A stretch of DNA of 64,000 bases from positions 129,890,665 through 129,954,664 of the forward strand of contig NC_088201.1 of assembly GCF_037126465.1 (NCBI RefSeq), given 5' to 3'. The DNA is from Ornithodoros turicata (Eukaryota; Arthropoda; Arachnida; Ixodida; Argasidae). Of this stretch, positions 43,933 to 54,905 are shown one piece after another (positions within the stretch are counted from its first letter, which is position 1; the number at the start of each line of letters is the position of its first letter). Both the position numbers and the translations under genes were made by a program. Under the pieces are notes generated by a model, which made no database searches, was not told the DNA's origin, and worked only from the letters and a program-made list of their open reading frames with translations.

Positions 43933-46900
43933 ATGCCAGAAACATGCTGTGTTACCAAATGCCGTTCTGGGTATCCTGGAGGTGAGAAGGTGTCCATGTT
44001 CGCGTTTCCTGCAGATCCCGACAAGCGTGAGAAGTGGAAACGTGCCATTCCTCGCAATGAAGGTGGGCGGTTCACGTTCGACTCGCCTCACACACATGTC
44101 TGCGAGAAGCATTTCGACAAGTCCGACGTCGTGTGGCATGGCCAGTTCATCATCAACGGCGAGGTTGTGCTGCACAAGCGTGGCAAACGAAAGCTTCGTG
44201 GAGATGCGGTACCGCGCATATTCGATGGCTGTTCGTCGTACTTGAGCACGCCGAAACCGCGAAGCCGCTCCGTCAGACAACGAGCCCAAGGAAACGGCCC
44301 GGTGAAAACAAAGCGTGCGCCGTCGACTCCAACGACGAACACAGCGTCCACGCCACCGTCTGCTGCACCTGGGAGTTCCCTGCTAGGCACTGACGAGACA
44401 GAGGCAGTTGCAGACACAGGTACGCGATGTGGCCAAGAGCTTGTTCGTTTCCTTTTCCTTGCGAGCCGGTAACAAGAACCATGCTTTGCCCCGTGCTCAC
44501 TGCTATCTGGTGTCTTTTTGCAGGAGATGATTCCGACGACATCCGAGCCGGTACGAAGCATCCATCTAACATGACTGGTAAGAACATGCTTTTGGTAAGA
44601 ACACGCAGTTAGTTTTAAAACAGACACTTTGGTATTTCAGACCAGTCATGCCAGACAGATACGGAAATCTGCTCCAAATCTGAATTTGAGCATTTAAAGA
44701 CAAAGCTGTGGACCACACTAAAGAAGGTGCGGGCGCTTCAGAAGAAGCTAGCGGAACAGAAGAAGACCTGCGCAACCAAACACTCATCTCACGACAAGGT
44801 TGCTGCAGTAGCGAAGCTTTCTACCAGGCAGAAGCTCATACTGGACCAAAGCCTCAAGAAAGCCTGTGCAAAGACCCCATCTGCAATCAGGTACAAGTTT
44901 TTCATTTATGTTCATTGAAATAGAAGCCACAAACCATGCAATAACATCATGCATGTAAGCACACTGCTGAATGGGTCTACGACAACCTCCTCCTGGAGAT
45001 AAAGTCAACAGCCGTGTACGTCTTCCTCCGAGAGAACGACTACTTGCCGCTCCCTTCTCCACGGCTTAGTTACGGCTACATGCGCAACCTAAAAGCAGAT
45101 TTTGGGTTTTACCCAAGCATATTTGACCTGCTGCGAGAAAAGATGAAAGGAATTCAGGAGAGGGAACGAAGAGGCAAGTTATCTTATGACTTTTGTCGTC
45201 ATGTTGTTAGCTCGTAACACTTGCACGTTCGTAACACTGCTACAATGATACAACTTCAGGAGTCTTAATGTTCGACGAGATGAGTGTACGCAAGGGGCTC
45301 CATCTTCGAGAGACGGACATGGCCATTCTTGGCAAAGTGGATCTTGGCAGCGAGACAAGGCCAGAGGAACGCGTAAAAGATGGTGACCATGTCCTAGTGT
45401 TCCTGTTTCGACCTTTCCTTGGAGGGTGGTCACAAACCGTCGGGTCTTTTTGTGCCTCTGGGGCGACACCTGGCACTCTTCTTGCAAGGCTGGTCCTTCA
45501 GTGCATCGCCCACCTCAGTAATGCTGGAGTGCAAGTAGACGCAATCACATGCGACAACTCGACATCAAACCGTTCTGCACTGAACGCTTTAGGTATGTTG
45601 ATACACATACAATGATCTGCAACATGTTTCTCATGGCTGTCATCAATGTCTACTTGCAGGGATCAGTGGCGGAAGTTTTCCCAGTGGGCGAGGCACAAAG
45701 GCTCTCAACACAGTGTTCCAGCACCCCTGCTATGAAGATGAAATGGTGTTCTGCATCTATGACCCACCACACGTGCTCAAGTGCATTAGGAACAACCTCG
45801 TCAAAGTGGGAAGGTTCATGGTGAGAGCAGCCAGTAATAAATGGCCAAGTGCTGACTGTATCCTGACAAAATTGTTTTGAAGCTTCCAAATGGGGAGGTG
45901 TGGCATAAACACTACTCAGCACTTCTCGACTACAATCTGCAGCAACGCGGGCTACGTGCGGTACCAAAATTGACAAGGGCTCACATATTCCCGAACCCAT
46001 TTCAGAAAATGAGTGTTAAGCTAGCAGTCCAGGTCTGTAGATGAGCATTGGAAGTGTTTTCAGTATTTCATTCATTTTTTTCATTTTCCCTTCAGCTGTT
46101 CAGTGACACAGTAGCATCATCAATGGAGCTGTACAGCAGTATGCCTCCACGCTCCAGGGATATATACCCCAAGGGAGCTATACACCAAGCTCCACGATGC
46201 CCAGGAAAGAGTGGCATTTCGAAGCGTTTGAATATGCTCTTCGACTGCCTTAACCTGAAAAGACCAGCTGACCTTGTCAAGGCAGGTCCTGGACAACTTA
46301 GTGTAAGTTACAGTGGAATTCATGGATTTTGTCTGCATATGATATTGTGTGTAATGAATTGCCTGTATGCAGGCCATCAAAGACAGCCTGGAATGGCTGG
46401 ACAAGTGGTGTATCTATGTGTCATCACTGACACCACAACAGCAGCTCTTCTTCCTCAGTGATGCGACCTGCAGGGCACTCAGGATTATGCTACAGAGCAC
46501 GATCAGCCTAGCTGAGAGCCTTCTGTCGTCCGGGTTCCGTTACTTGTTGACGGGAAAATTTGGGCAGGATCCGTTGGAGGTATTGTCAGCTTCATCTAAG
46601 TGGAGCAGTTCCTTTGTGTCTCCGACCAAATGCATTACTCTCTCTGTTTAGAAGTTTTTTCGGAATCACCAGGCACATTGCGGGTGATGGCGGGCAGCCG
46701 ACAGTGCAGCAGTTTCTACACATACAGGGCGTCCACGCTAAGTGTGAACAGACTTTTTAAAAATATATCAATCACTTTTTCCGAGATGAATTGCAATATA
46801 GCATATGCTGAAGGGCACTCTCTAGGGGGCATTAACAGACTCCTAAGGCAATGTCTTAATTAAATTTCAATAATTAACTTTTTATTTATAAAAGATACGA

Positions 46901-48150
46901 AGTTGCTCCAATGAGAACATCTGATCTCTTCGGTCACCAGATTCCAAAACCGTTTTCAGAACAAAAATCCGTTCGGTAGATCGTCCGCAAAAATTCGTGA
47001 AGGAACGCCATTTTTTCTTTATTTGGTTTATTGCGCATCTTCAAAGAAGCGGACTTCCTTTACCCCCAGTGTGAGAGAGTGAAAGAGCACAGTGCCGCCT
47101 CACAGTGCCGCCTCTGTTCACACTTAGCGTGGACACCTTGTATATCGGATGCTCTGTGTGAACAATCTGGTGAAGCCCCCAGCACGGTCCAATGTTTCTG
47201 GGCAAGGGCCGCAGCTACTCCTCAAGTTGCAAAGCCTGTTCCAAAGCAAGGCAGCTGTGAATAGTGGGGTAGGGGGAATGCTGGAATGCTTAGTGCATTG
47301 GTGGCAAGCACAAACACATGGTGTTGCATTTTCAGATTCCACAGCTCAAAAAGGAGCTCGACAAGATACCCCAGCGGCCTGTACTGTCTGAGGTTCACAG
47401 CAATGCCCAAGATGAAACTCCCACTGCTGCTGATGAGTGCATACGCAGGTACCTTGGCGGATATATTGCACGGAAGTTCTCGGCTGAACCCTGCATCAAC
47501 TGTGTGGCCTCTCTACAAGGACCGGAGGAAGCAGCTAGACTCATTAGGATCCGACCACATGGCGGCCTTGCAACACCATCAGCACGGCTAGGGAACCTCC
47601 TGAAAACAGTTGAGGTTCACGTGCAGAATGCGACAGCCAACCGCGCCTGCACCAGTTTTGTCTTCCACGACATCATTGAGAACTGCTTCCAAGACGGGAA
47701 GCTGTCTGAAACAGCAGTGGGGTGCGAGGACCACTTCGTACAGAAGACTGCGGAGGTGCTGCATTTTTTTGTCAAATGTCGTCTGCACTTCTTCACAAGA
47801 GGAGCAAACAAGAAGTTCCGGGAATCGAAACCGCGCACGTCTCCTGCATCTGGAGGAGGGAAGGCACTTTAATTCTGCATCCAACGACATGCAAGGTGAG
47901 TGTTTCTGTATAGCTGCTGATGATGTGTTCAACCAGATGTGTGCGACAACTGATTGTGACCTCCCTTAATTTTGCAAAGTTGTGCATCAGAAGGAAGACC
48001 TCTTGAGCAGACCTGAGAAGTCGAGAAAGGCTCAGCACAACGTGAAGAAGCTCCCCACCGACAAGACCACCCAGTACAAGAACACAAAACGGCCCTTTTC
48101 AGGGCCACCCAAATGCTTCAGCATGAGGCTTACTCCTGCGTAATCAATGA
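43933..48150 (+). pseudogene. THAP / P-element transposase, interrupted (P1)
   Basis: Exon 1 (43933-44419): MPETCCVTKCRSGYPGG, with the Cys pair, then KREKWKRAIPR and HVCEKHFDKSD, a full C2CH THAP finger that would bind the ends. Later exons, bounded by GT...AG: about 44524-44577; 44640-44892 with a coiled coil (RALQKKLAEQKKT); about 44960-45173 with EWVYDNLLLEIKSTAVYVFL; 45261-45590 with LMFDEMSVRKG (first catalytic Asp) and DAITCDNSTSNRSAL (second); 45660-45823 with IYDPPHVLKCIRNNL; about 45880-46033; 46096-46300; 46373-46579 with GKFGQDPLE (catalytic Glu). The next exon reads in the right frame only if one T of the T6 run at 46655-46660 is discounted, then FFGITRHIAGDG and QPTVQQFLHI, MITE, YRMLCVNNLVKPP. 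The last coding part (47334-47872) has ECIRRYLGGYIARKFS. P1 and P2 share the architecture but are clearly different families. Confidence 0.85.
46725..47140. mobile_element. MITE, 416 bp, TA duplication, inside the P1 transposase exon
   Basis: Ends CAGGGCGTCCACGCTAAGTG and inverted CAAGGTGTCCACGCTAAGTG, flanked by TA at 46723-46724 and 47141-47142. Removing it and one TA rejoins the exon exactly: ...QQFLHI then YRMLCVNNL. The TIR is about 30 bp. The terminus CAGGG-GTCC is related to that of the 23268-24141 MITE. Confidence 0.95.
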
Positions 48151-48978
48151 GAAGGCCACATTGTGGAGACCACACTGGCACCACTACAAATGAAATGAAT
48201 AAAATAAAAAACAGGGAAGATAATTATAGCTCGGGTTGCGGCATAAGGGGACATTGACTACTCAGTACTCTTGCTGATAGAACCTCGAAGAGATTTGCTC
48301 AAGCATTTGGGCTTTTGAGCTCGATTTGCCCCGTGATATGCCAACAAGTGCAGTACATTTAGTGACTGTACATTGTCCCTTCGCTTTGTGCATTTTCGTG
48401 ATCTCTCACCATGACCAGAAGTGCCTGATTAGTCCAGAAGTGGAATCCCTATCGGGTTGGTATTTTTTATACCCGTATTGCAACAAACAAAAAGGCATAT
48501 GCAATATATCATGTGATCGCGAGCGGCCGACCGCGTCAATTACTACGCTGTCGTGCGCGCAGAAACTGTCCGCGCTTTATCGTGGAACATCTCTGTGCGC
48601 GTAACAAAGTACGGGACATCTTACCGCCGGGCACGATACACATAAACCGTGCCAGAATTTACGGTTGAGGGTTACGGAGATCAGACTCACGACAATACAT
48701 CGATGTCACGCGCAGCGATCTGCAGCAGCTTTCCGCATAGAATAAAGTCGAACAGAAAACGATAATTCACATCACAGCTGCTGCAACTTAGCAGGAATTG
48801 ATCGCAACAGATAATTTCGGTGTAGGAAATTAGGAAAAACGCAAAAGCAACAACGCATCTACCACTTCCACAGCTAGCTCACGCGGGGACTTCTCCCGGG
48901 TTCCGATCGCGGCGCCTTTTGTCCCTGGGCCAACTTTTCGCCGGAGCTGCATGACCAGGAAGCTATCAAGGGACCGTG
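48151..48978. other. 3' non-coding part of P1
   Basis: After the last transposase homology there is AATGAAATGAATAAAATAAA at about 48190, a plausible polyadenylation region, then no coding signal up to the inverted end at 48880-48978. Confidence 0.5.
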
Positions 48979-49133
48979 GAACAACAAATGCCTCCTTCAA
49001 GGTAGTTGGTAAAGATACTTGTTGCCCAGACGTATTATACACATCAAGGAGAGCTTGGAGTGACCGTCCGTCAAGGTTTCGCAGTGCGGCATAGGTGATT
49101 TTATCGGACCCCGGGAACGAGCCAGCATTCTCG
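48979..49133 (-). pseudogene. I-type LINE (copy 1), 5' continuation
   Basis: Minus strand from 49133: SFPGSDKITYAALRNLDGRS, then LQALLDVYNTSGQQ and LPTTLKEAFVVP, the segment just before the PIPKSGK block found at 43749. The LINE is therefore one element split by P1. Its 5' end is truncated at array D. Confidence 0.85.
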
Positions 49134-49190
49134 CCGAGACGCACTGTCACAGGCGACCCAAGATCATGTCACTTCCCTACGCCGGGCTGA

Positions 49191-49225
49191 CGAGTCCCAA
49201 ATAGGACGAACCAGCTGTACTCGGC
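49191..49225 (+). ncRNA. Hammerhead ribozyme, array D unit 1
   Basis: GCCGGG/CTCGGC helix I (one G-U), CTGACGA core, GTCC/GGAC helix II, GAACC in place of GAAAC, CAGCTG, cleavage after GTA at 49219. Confidence 0.7.
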
Positions 49226-49413
49226 AGGGCGTGCACGATCGAATTGTAAACATATGCTCAACGTGCAGTCATAGAGCATTAGCTATTTTTCCTTTGTATA
49301 TGTACTTGCTGGCTTGCACTGCTGCCTCCACAGGTGGCGCCGTCACCGTGGAACATTGACGTCCCGCCGAGACGCACTGTCAGTGCCAGCTAAAGATCGT
49401 GTCACTTCCCTAC

Positions 49414-49458
49414 GCCGGGCTGACGAGTCCCAAGTAGGACGAAACAGCTGTACTCGGC
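49414..49458 (+). ncRNA. Hammerhead ribozyme, array D unit 2, intact
   Basis: GCCGGG/CTCGGC, CTGACGA, GTCC/GGAC around CAAGTA, GAAAC, CAGCTG, cleavage after GTA at 49452. GTA is an allowed cleavage triplet (UH rule). Confidence 0.85.
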
Positions 49459-49485
49459 AGGGAGTGCACGATCAAATTGTAAACA

Positions 49486-49510
49486 TATATATATATATAT
49501 ATATATATAT
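49486..49510. repeat. (TA)n between two opposed retrozyme arrays
   Basis: Array D ends AAACATA on the left and array E begins TATGTTT on the right, so both arrays present the same terminus to one TA run. Confidence 0.9.
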
Positions 49511-50290
49511 GTTTGTAACTCAAACGTCGCCATGCCAGTACTGGAGAGCTGTTTCGGCCTTGTTGGGCCGCCTCAACAGTACTCAGGCAGGCAACGTTTG
49601 AGTGGATGGCGTCAGAAGGTCACGTAACACGTGATTCCTCCCGTCAGGGTGAGATAACTCACTCACTGAAAGCCCAGTGCAAAGCCAGTGAAGTATAAAA
49701 CGACAAAAATAGCCGGAGCTCTTTGGCTGCACGTATAGCATATGTTTGTAACTCAAACGTCGCCATGCCAGTACTGGACAGCTGTTTCGACCTTGTTGGG
49801 CCTCATCAACAGTACGCAGGCATTCAACGTTTGAGTGGACGGCGTCAAAGGTCACGTAACACGTGATTCCTCCCATCAGGGTGAGATAACTCACTCACTG
49901 AAAGCCCAGTGTAAAGCCAGTGAAGTATACAAGGAAAAAATAAGCCGGAGCTCTTTGGCTGCACGTATAGCATATGTTTGTAACTCAAACGTCGCCATGC
50001 CAGTACTGGACAGCTGTTTCGGCCTTGTTGAGCCTCATCAACAGTACGCAGGCAGGCAATGTTTGAGTGGATGGCGTCAGAAGGTCACGTAACACGTGAT
50101 TCCTCTCGTCAGGGTGAGATAACTCACTCACTGTAAGCCCAGCGCAAAGCCAGTGAAGTATACAAGGAAAAAAATAGCCGGAGCTCTTTGGCTGCACGTG
50201 TAGCATATGTTTGTAACTCAAACGTCGCCATGCCAGTGCTGGACAGCTGTTTCGGCCTTGTTGGGCCTCATCAACAGTACGCAGGCGTAC
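49511..50290 (-). mobile_element. Retrozyme-like array E, 233-bp units, minus orientation
   Basis: The phrase TGTTTGTAACTCAAACGTCG recurs at 49510, 49743, 49976 and 50209. Each unit has, on the minus strand, a hammerhead, then GGCGACGTTTGAG, AAACATATG and the GTGCAGCCAAAGAGC box shared with array A, so E is a close sister family of A. Units differ at several sites. The right end meets array F at about 50290-50310. Confidence 0.85.
49771..49815 (-). ncRNA. Hammerhead motif, array E unit 2 (units 3 and 4 alike)
   Basis: Minus strand: GTACTG/CAGTAC helix I, core TTGATGA (C3 to U), GGCC/GGTC helix II around CAACAA, GAAAC, CAGCTG, GTC. Units at 50003-50047 and 50236-50280 have the same layout; 50236 has a G-T change in helix I. 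Unit 1 (49538-49582) is more damaged. C3 to U weakens the core C3-G8 pair. Confidence 0.65.
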
Positions 50291-50299
50291 TGTTGATGA

Positions 50300-50705
50300 C
50301 TGAAGCCCAACATGGTGACGTGCAGCGAAGGAGCATTTGCTCATTCTTATATTTGTATCTGTACTTACTGGCTTTGCACTGCAGCCTCCAGAGGTGTTGC
50401 TAACACCCGGGAACATTGATGTCTTGCAGAGACACAGTGTTTGTGCCGACCCAAGAGTGTGTCACATCCCTACGCTGAGCCGATGAGAGCCAAGAAGCGC
50501 GAAACGGCCGTCCACAGCTGGGATTGTGGCACGCTCGATCAGTAAACATATGCCTCATGTGCAGCCAAGGAGCATTTGCTCATTTTTATATTTGTATCTG
50601 TAGTTACTGGCTTTGCACTGCGGCCTCCAGAGGTGTTGCTAACACCCGGGAACATTGATGTCTTGCAGAGACACAGTGTTTGTGCCGACCCAAGAGCGTG
50701 TCACA
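50300..50705 (+). mobile_element. Retrozyme-like array F, left part, cut by transposon P2
   Basis: The unit AGGAGCATTTGCTCATT... CTTACTGGCTTTGCACTGC ... GAGACACAGTGTTTGTGCCG repeats at 50323 and 50567. The first unit has a hammerhead at 50474-50518. The second is interrupted at GTGTCACA (50698-50705) by P2 and resumes at 56448. Confidence 0.85.
50474..50518 (+). ncRNA. Hammerhead motif, array F unit 1
   Basis: GCTGAG/CACAGC helix I (one mismatch), CCGATGA core (U4 to C), GAGC/GCGC helix II (one mismatch), GAAAC, CGGCCG self-complementary helix III, cleavage after GTC at 50512. Confidence 0.65.
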
Positions 50706-51177
50706 CAAGGTACATATAAATGGTAGCGAAGGCGAGAAAAAATACCAAATCTGTGTTAGCAACCCTGCGCCCTTCATGATACACATACGAGCGTGGTTGT
50801 TGAGGGGCAAACTACGAACGTAAACAAAAATAATTTGATCGGAGGCGCGAAGTGTATTAATCCAATATGCATATTTTTAATATAGCAATTCGCCCGGTCT
50901 GCCAGTAATACGTAAGATTATAGACAGAGCCGAGTACGCTTCCGGTTCCTGTCCCTCAGCATGTTGTTAGCTACGAGTTTGCCGTACGTTGACTGCGCAC
51001 TTTGTGACTGTTGATAGCCGTTTTCTTCTCCATCGTCGTCTTTTCAATTTCAAACCACAAAGTCAAACTGGGGACACTTCTCGGAGAACTAAGGTAAGGT
51101 AGGCACACACGAACAATGGTAAAACACAACAGAACGCCGGTAAACCTGTTCCTGCAGGCTCTACCGGGAGACGCACC
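50706..51177 (+). other. P2 5' region: TIR and presumed promoter
   Basis: The 25-bp TIR at 50706-50731, followed by about 450 bp of non-coding sequence before the ATG. A second short duplication GGTAAGGT / GCAAACTACGAACG near 50800-51110 has no clear partner. The promoter was not identified. Confidence 0.5.
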
Positions 51178-54100
51178 ATGTCGAGGCGCGCACATAAGCG
51201 GTGCCTCCTGAAGGAGAAAGGAAACTGTGACGCCGATGACACTATGGGCGGTATAAGTTTCCACCGTTTTCCTCGGGACCCCTTGAGGTGAGTTCCTATA
51301 TATTATAAGTGTCTACGGCCGAGAACGGAACTGAGTCACTTGGTTGAGGACGTGCAGTGTTTGCTGAAGTACAATGCGTACCTCCCCCCCCCCCCCCCCG
51401 AGTTTTATTGAGAGCGGTGAAGTGAACAACAACAACAACTTTATTTTCGGCCTTGGAGAGTGGGGAGTTTCATCGCAACAGGCGATACTCTACCCCAGTG
51501 CTTGGTGGAATGGGGGGAATAAAATAACGTGCCCCTTTACAATAACGATCGAAGTCCGATGGTGTCCAGAAATGTCAGAAGACCTTTGAGCGCAGAGCGT
51601 TGCTGGGCTGGATTGGGCCAGGGACCAAGCAATTTCGGTAGGTTTGAACATAGTGCAAGTTACATAAGATTAATAGCGTTTCAATGGTATCACCTGTTTT
51701 CCAGCTTTCAGACTGTATGGACACTCCCTGGATAGGTCATCCTTCCACAGTGAGGTGGTAAACATGTATATATTTAAGCATGTGGCTGCTGGGCTGCTTT
51801 CAACGAGGAGTTTTGCAACGGTTTGCATGTACGGGACACAAAGGGCTGTGCTGCATGTGCTTACATGTACCCAATGCTAGCATGTTGATGGCTTGCTTTG
51901 CTTGCTGATTTTTTCTTTTTTTTAGCTCTGAATGTAGGGCATACAGGGTCAGGCTGCTGTAGCTAGTGCATGTTTTCGTGGCACAGCTTTGCATAATTCT
52001 TCAACAATAAAACTGCTTCGCAGGTACAAGGCGTGGCTGGCGTTTTGCAACCTGGAGGCGGATACGAGTCTAATTCCCATTCGCTCTAAGGTCCTGTGCT
52101 CCCAGCACTTCGCACCAGTTGCTTATTTGCGCACAGGAAGGCTTCGGTGGGATAAAGTTCCTACATTGAAGCGCACACTGCATGGCGTTGGTAAGTATAA
52201 TACAAGTCGGTATGCTCAAGTTATCACATGAAAATGTTGTAACTCTAGAGGCAATTATTGCGAGTGCTACTTTTGGTTTACAGGAGGAAGTAGTGCCTAC
52301 GCCAATCAGAGCGGACTTGAAAGCAGTGGGCCTTCAACGGAGGAACGTGTGCAAGCTGTGGTAGCCTGCGATGACGACAGTACAGGAGCAATACACCTTC
52401 ACCAGATGAGTCATCCTTGCCATGCTGAAGGTATACTTGAGTAACGTTGTTGTTGGGTTGGCTAACTGTACATCATCTGCTTCATCAGAGTGTGGCACTG
52501 AAGAAAGTCAGCAACAGCGTGATCTGTCTCATCAGGACCATAGCTACGCACAACACGCATCAGCCTTGTCAACACAGAGCACTGTTGTCTCCCCACTAGC
52601 TGCAGTTGTCACTCCTCTGCCAGGAACGTCGTCTGGTGTACTGCGTGCAGTCTCGTCACCTCAGCACTTAGGAGGTATGTGACGAATACTCTACCGCCAT
52701 GAAGTCCGCAGACTTGTGAATGCTTTTTGATCACCATTTGCAGGTGGAAGTGGCTGGCATCCCCCCAAAGATTGCCCATCGTCCAGTAGTCTGGCAGCTC
52801 CAGCACAGCCAACAAAAGGCAAGCTGGATAACCTCCGCAAGAAAGTGCACCAGTTGCAAGCCCGCAACAAGAAGCTTCAGAGAGACCTTGAAAGGCGTAG
52901 GCGAACGAGGACCATCCATGACCTGATGGAGCATGTGAGGTGTCACGTCTCTGGAACTGTCGCAGACGTCATTGAGGCACAGATAAAGATGGCAGGTGTG
53001 TGCAAATTTGGGCGCCGTTGGTCACCACCAAACAAGACATTCGCGCTGAACTTGTACTTTCACAGCCCCCGTGGCTACAGGTACTGCCGAAAGCTGTTCC
53101 ACTTGCCGTCAGTGAGGTCACTACAGCTGTGGATGAAACGTATCCCACTACGACCTGGATTTTCAGATGAAGTCTTTGATGTTGTGAAGCGAAAGGTAAC
53201 AAACTTCTCTGAAACGGACAAGCTCTGTGTGATAATCTTCGACGAGATGCACATCAAGAGTGAACTGCACTACAATGCAACAGAAGACTGTTTTGAAGGA
53301 TTTCCGAGCTGTGGCAACTATGCTCACTCCGAGTTGGCAAACAAAGCACTTCCCTTCGTGGCTAGAGGCATTTGTACCCCATGGAAGCAGGCCTTAGGCT
53401 ACTTCTTCACTCACAGAGCAGCATCTGCTTCAGACTTGGAAGAGAAACTGCTTGAATGCTACCACCGCCTCCTGAGTGCAGGACTGAGGCCAAAAGTTGT
53501 GACATGTGACCAAGGAAGCCAGAATATCTCTCTACTGGGGAAGCTGGTTACAACTGCGAAGCCGTATCTCACTATTGGTGATGAGAAGCTGTTGTTCATA
53601 TTTGATCCACCCCACCTGCTGAAATGCCTTCGCAACATGCTGTTAAAGTATGACTTCCAGGTTGGCAACCACATCATAAGGGCGCAGCATATCCGGGATG
53701 CTTTTGCCATTGACAAACAGCTTGAAATACGGTCCATGCCACGGCTAACTGATGGGCACTTCAATTTAACGTTCAGCTCAAAAATGAAGGTCAAACTGGC
53801 TGCACATATCTTCAGCAACCATGTTGCAGCCTCAATGTTCACCTTATCCACTTTCCACCAGCTACCACCTGAGGCCATCCACACAGCCAGATTTGTTGAG
53901 CGCGTCGACCGTCTCTTCGACACTCTTAATAGTAGCCACCTGCATGGCAAGACAAAATATTCTTCGGCAATACAACAGGGGTCTGCTCACAAGGACTTCT
54001 TGCTGGAGTGCCTGTCCGAGTTTGAGAAGATTACAGTCCTTGGATGCAAGAGACCACCCCCGTGTATCCGTGGCTTCTGCTTGACCATGACTTCCGTGCT

Positions 54101-54905
54101 TCAGCTCAGCGAAGACCTGCGAAACTATGGCATACAGTACCTCCTCACTCGAAGGCTGAACCAGGATGCACTCGAAAACACCTTCTGCATAATTAGGACA
54201 AAGTGTGGAAGCAACCCTGACTCCAGCTGCATTCAGTTCCAGGCAGCAGTAAGGCATCTGCTACTCGGACAACTTTTTAAGACTACGCAGGGCTCAAACT
54301 GTGCTGAAGACGTGGACTCCCTCCTGGCGGCAATACCTATTGGTCCTAACTACATGAGCAGACTTGGATGTTCTGCTGTCACGCACATTACTGACGATGT
54401 CATCGTGGCACCCAGTGAGTCGCCATCACCGCTAGGGTCCAACAGCACAACATTCTTTGCAGGGTGGCTTGGTGCAAAATTTCTCTCTGCTCACACTTGC
54501 CCCTCTGAGCAGAAATGCAAACTGCTGGAAGACAATGCCACATTTCAGGACAGTACCCAGCTATTACTTTATTTGAGTGTAAAGAATGTGGACAATACTG
54601 ACTTTGGAAAGCTGTCAGTTCCTCTTCCTGCCTTTGCGACGTTTGTGGGTGCGTGCGAGGAGGCCTTCAAAGCAAACGTCAAGACATTCTTCACCTCCCA
54701 AGGGGTCAGGTCCAAGCTGTGTGAAGTGTTGGACACACTTGTGCCAAAAACATTGAGTTTATGTTCTTCATCAGTGTATGATGATTTATTTCACTTTTTT
54801 CTCAGGGTGAGACTGTTCTGCTTTGCACGGCATAGGAATGAGGAAGTACGAAATAGTACGTTACGTCAAAAGGCACTGCAGCAGGCAGTGAGACTAAGTT
54901 CATAA
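51178..54905 (+). CDS. THAP / P-element transposase, intact five-exon gene (P2)
   Basis: Cuts out and reinserts the element with a GTP-dependent, RNase H-like fold. Exons 51178-51287, 52024-52190, 52284-52430, 52489-52674 and 52744-54905 all follow GT...AG and phase correctly: 2772 nt, 923 residues plus stop. Exons 1-2: THAP-like domain with MSRRAHKRCLLKEKGNC, ISFHRFPRDP, RYKAWLAFCNLEAD and VLCSQHFAP (C-x2-H); the first Cys pair is spaced seven apart rather than 2-4, so the exon 1 start may be imperfect. Exons 3-4: low-complexity linker. Exon 5: coiled coil LDNLRKKVHQLQARNKKL, then KLCVIIFDEMHIKSE (catalytic Asp), KVVTCDQGSQNIS (second Asp), FIFDPPHLLKCLRNMLLKYD, and LNQDALENTFCIIRTKCG (catalytic Glu). 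Drosophila transposase is 751 and human THAP9 903 residues, so this is full length. Donors and acceptors are read by eye. Confidence 0.9.

Larger units (their letters stand above)
43750..48978 (+). mobile_element. P-type transposon, decayed copy (P1), about 5.2 kb
   Basis: Left end ACGGTCCCTTGATAGC and inverted right end CACGGTCCCTTGATAGC, with similarity extending about 110 bp inward (GGTCACGCAGCTCC and GGAACCCGGGAGA blocks). It interrupts the LINE: KEAFVV is on the right at about 48990-49010 and FVPIPKSGK is on the left at 43749. Flanking GAACAAAC / GGAACAAC is compatible with an 8-bp target duplication that has drifted. It encodes a THAP-domain P-element transposase across several exons. 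A MITE and a frameshift make it inactive. Confidence 0.85.
49134..49485 (+). mobile_element. Retrozyme-like array D, about 222-bp units
   Basis: Two units: CGCCGAGACGCACTGTCA at 49134 and 49366; hammerheads at 49191 and 49414; AAACATATGCTCAACGTGCA at 49249; CTTGCTGGCTTGCACTG at 49306. The second unit ends GTAAACATA running into (TA)n at 49486. Plus orientation; array E faces it from the other side of the TA run. Confidence 0.85.

Noticed and set aside
43933..44472. THAP protein as a possible host (domesticated) gene
   Set aside because: Downstream exons form a full P-type transposase with catalytic residues, TIR-like ends and lesions, so it is a transposon.
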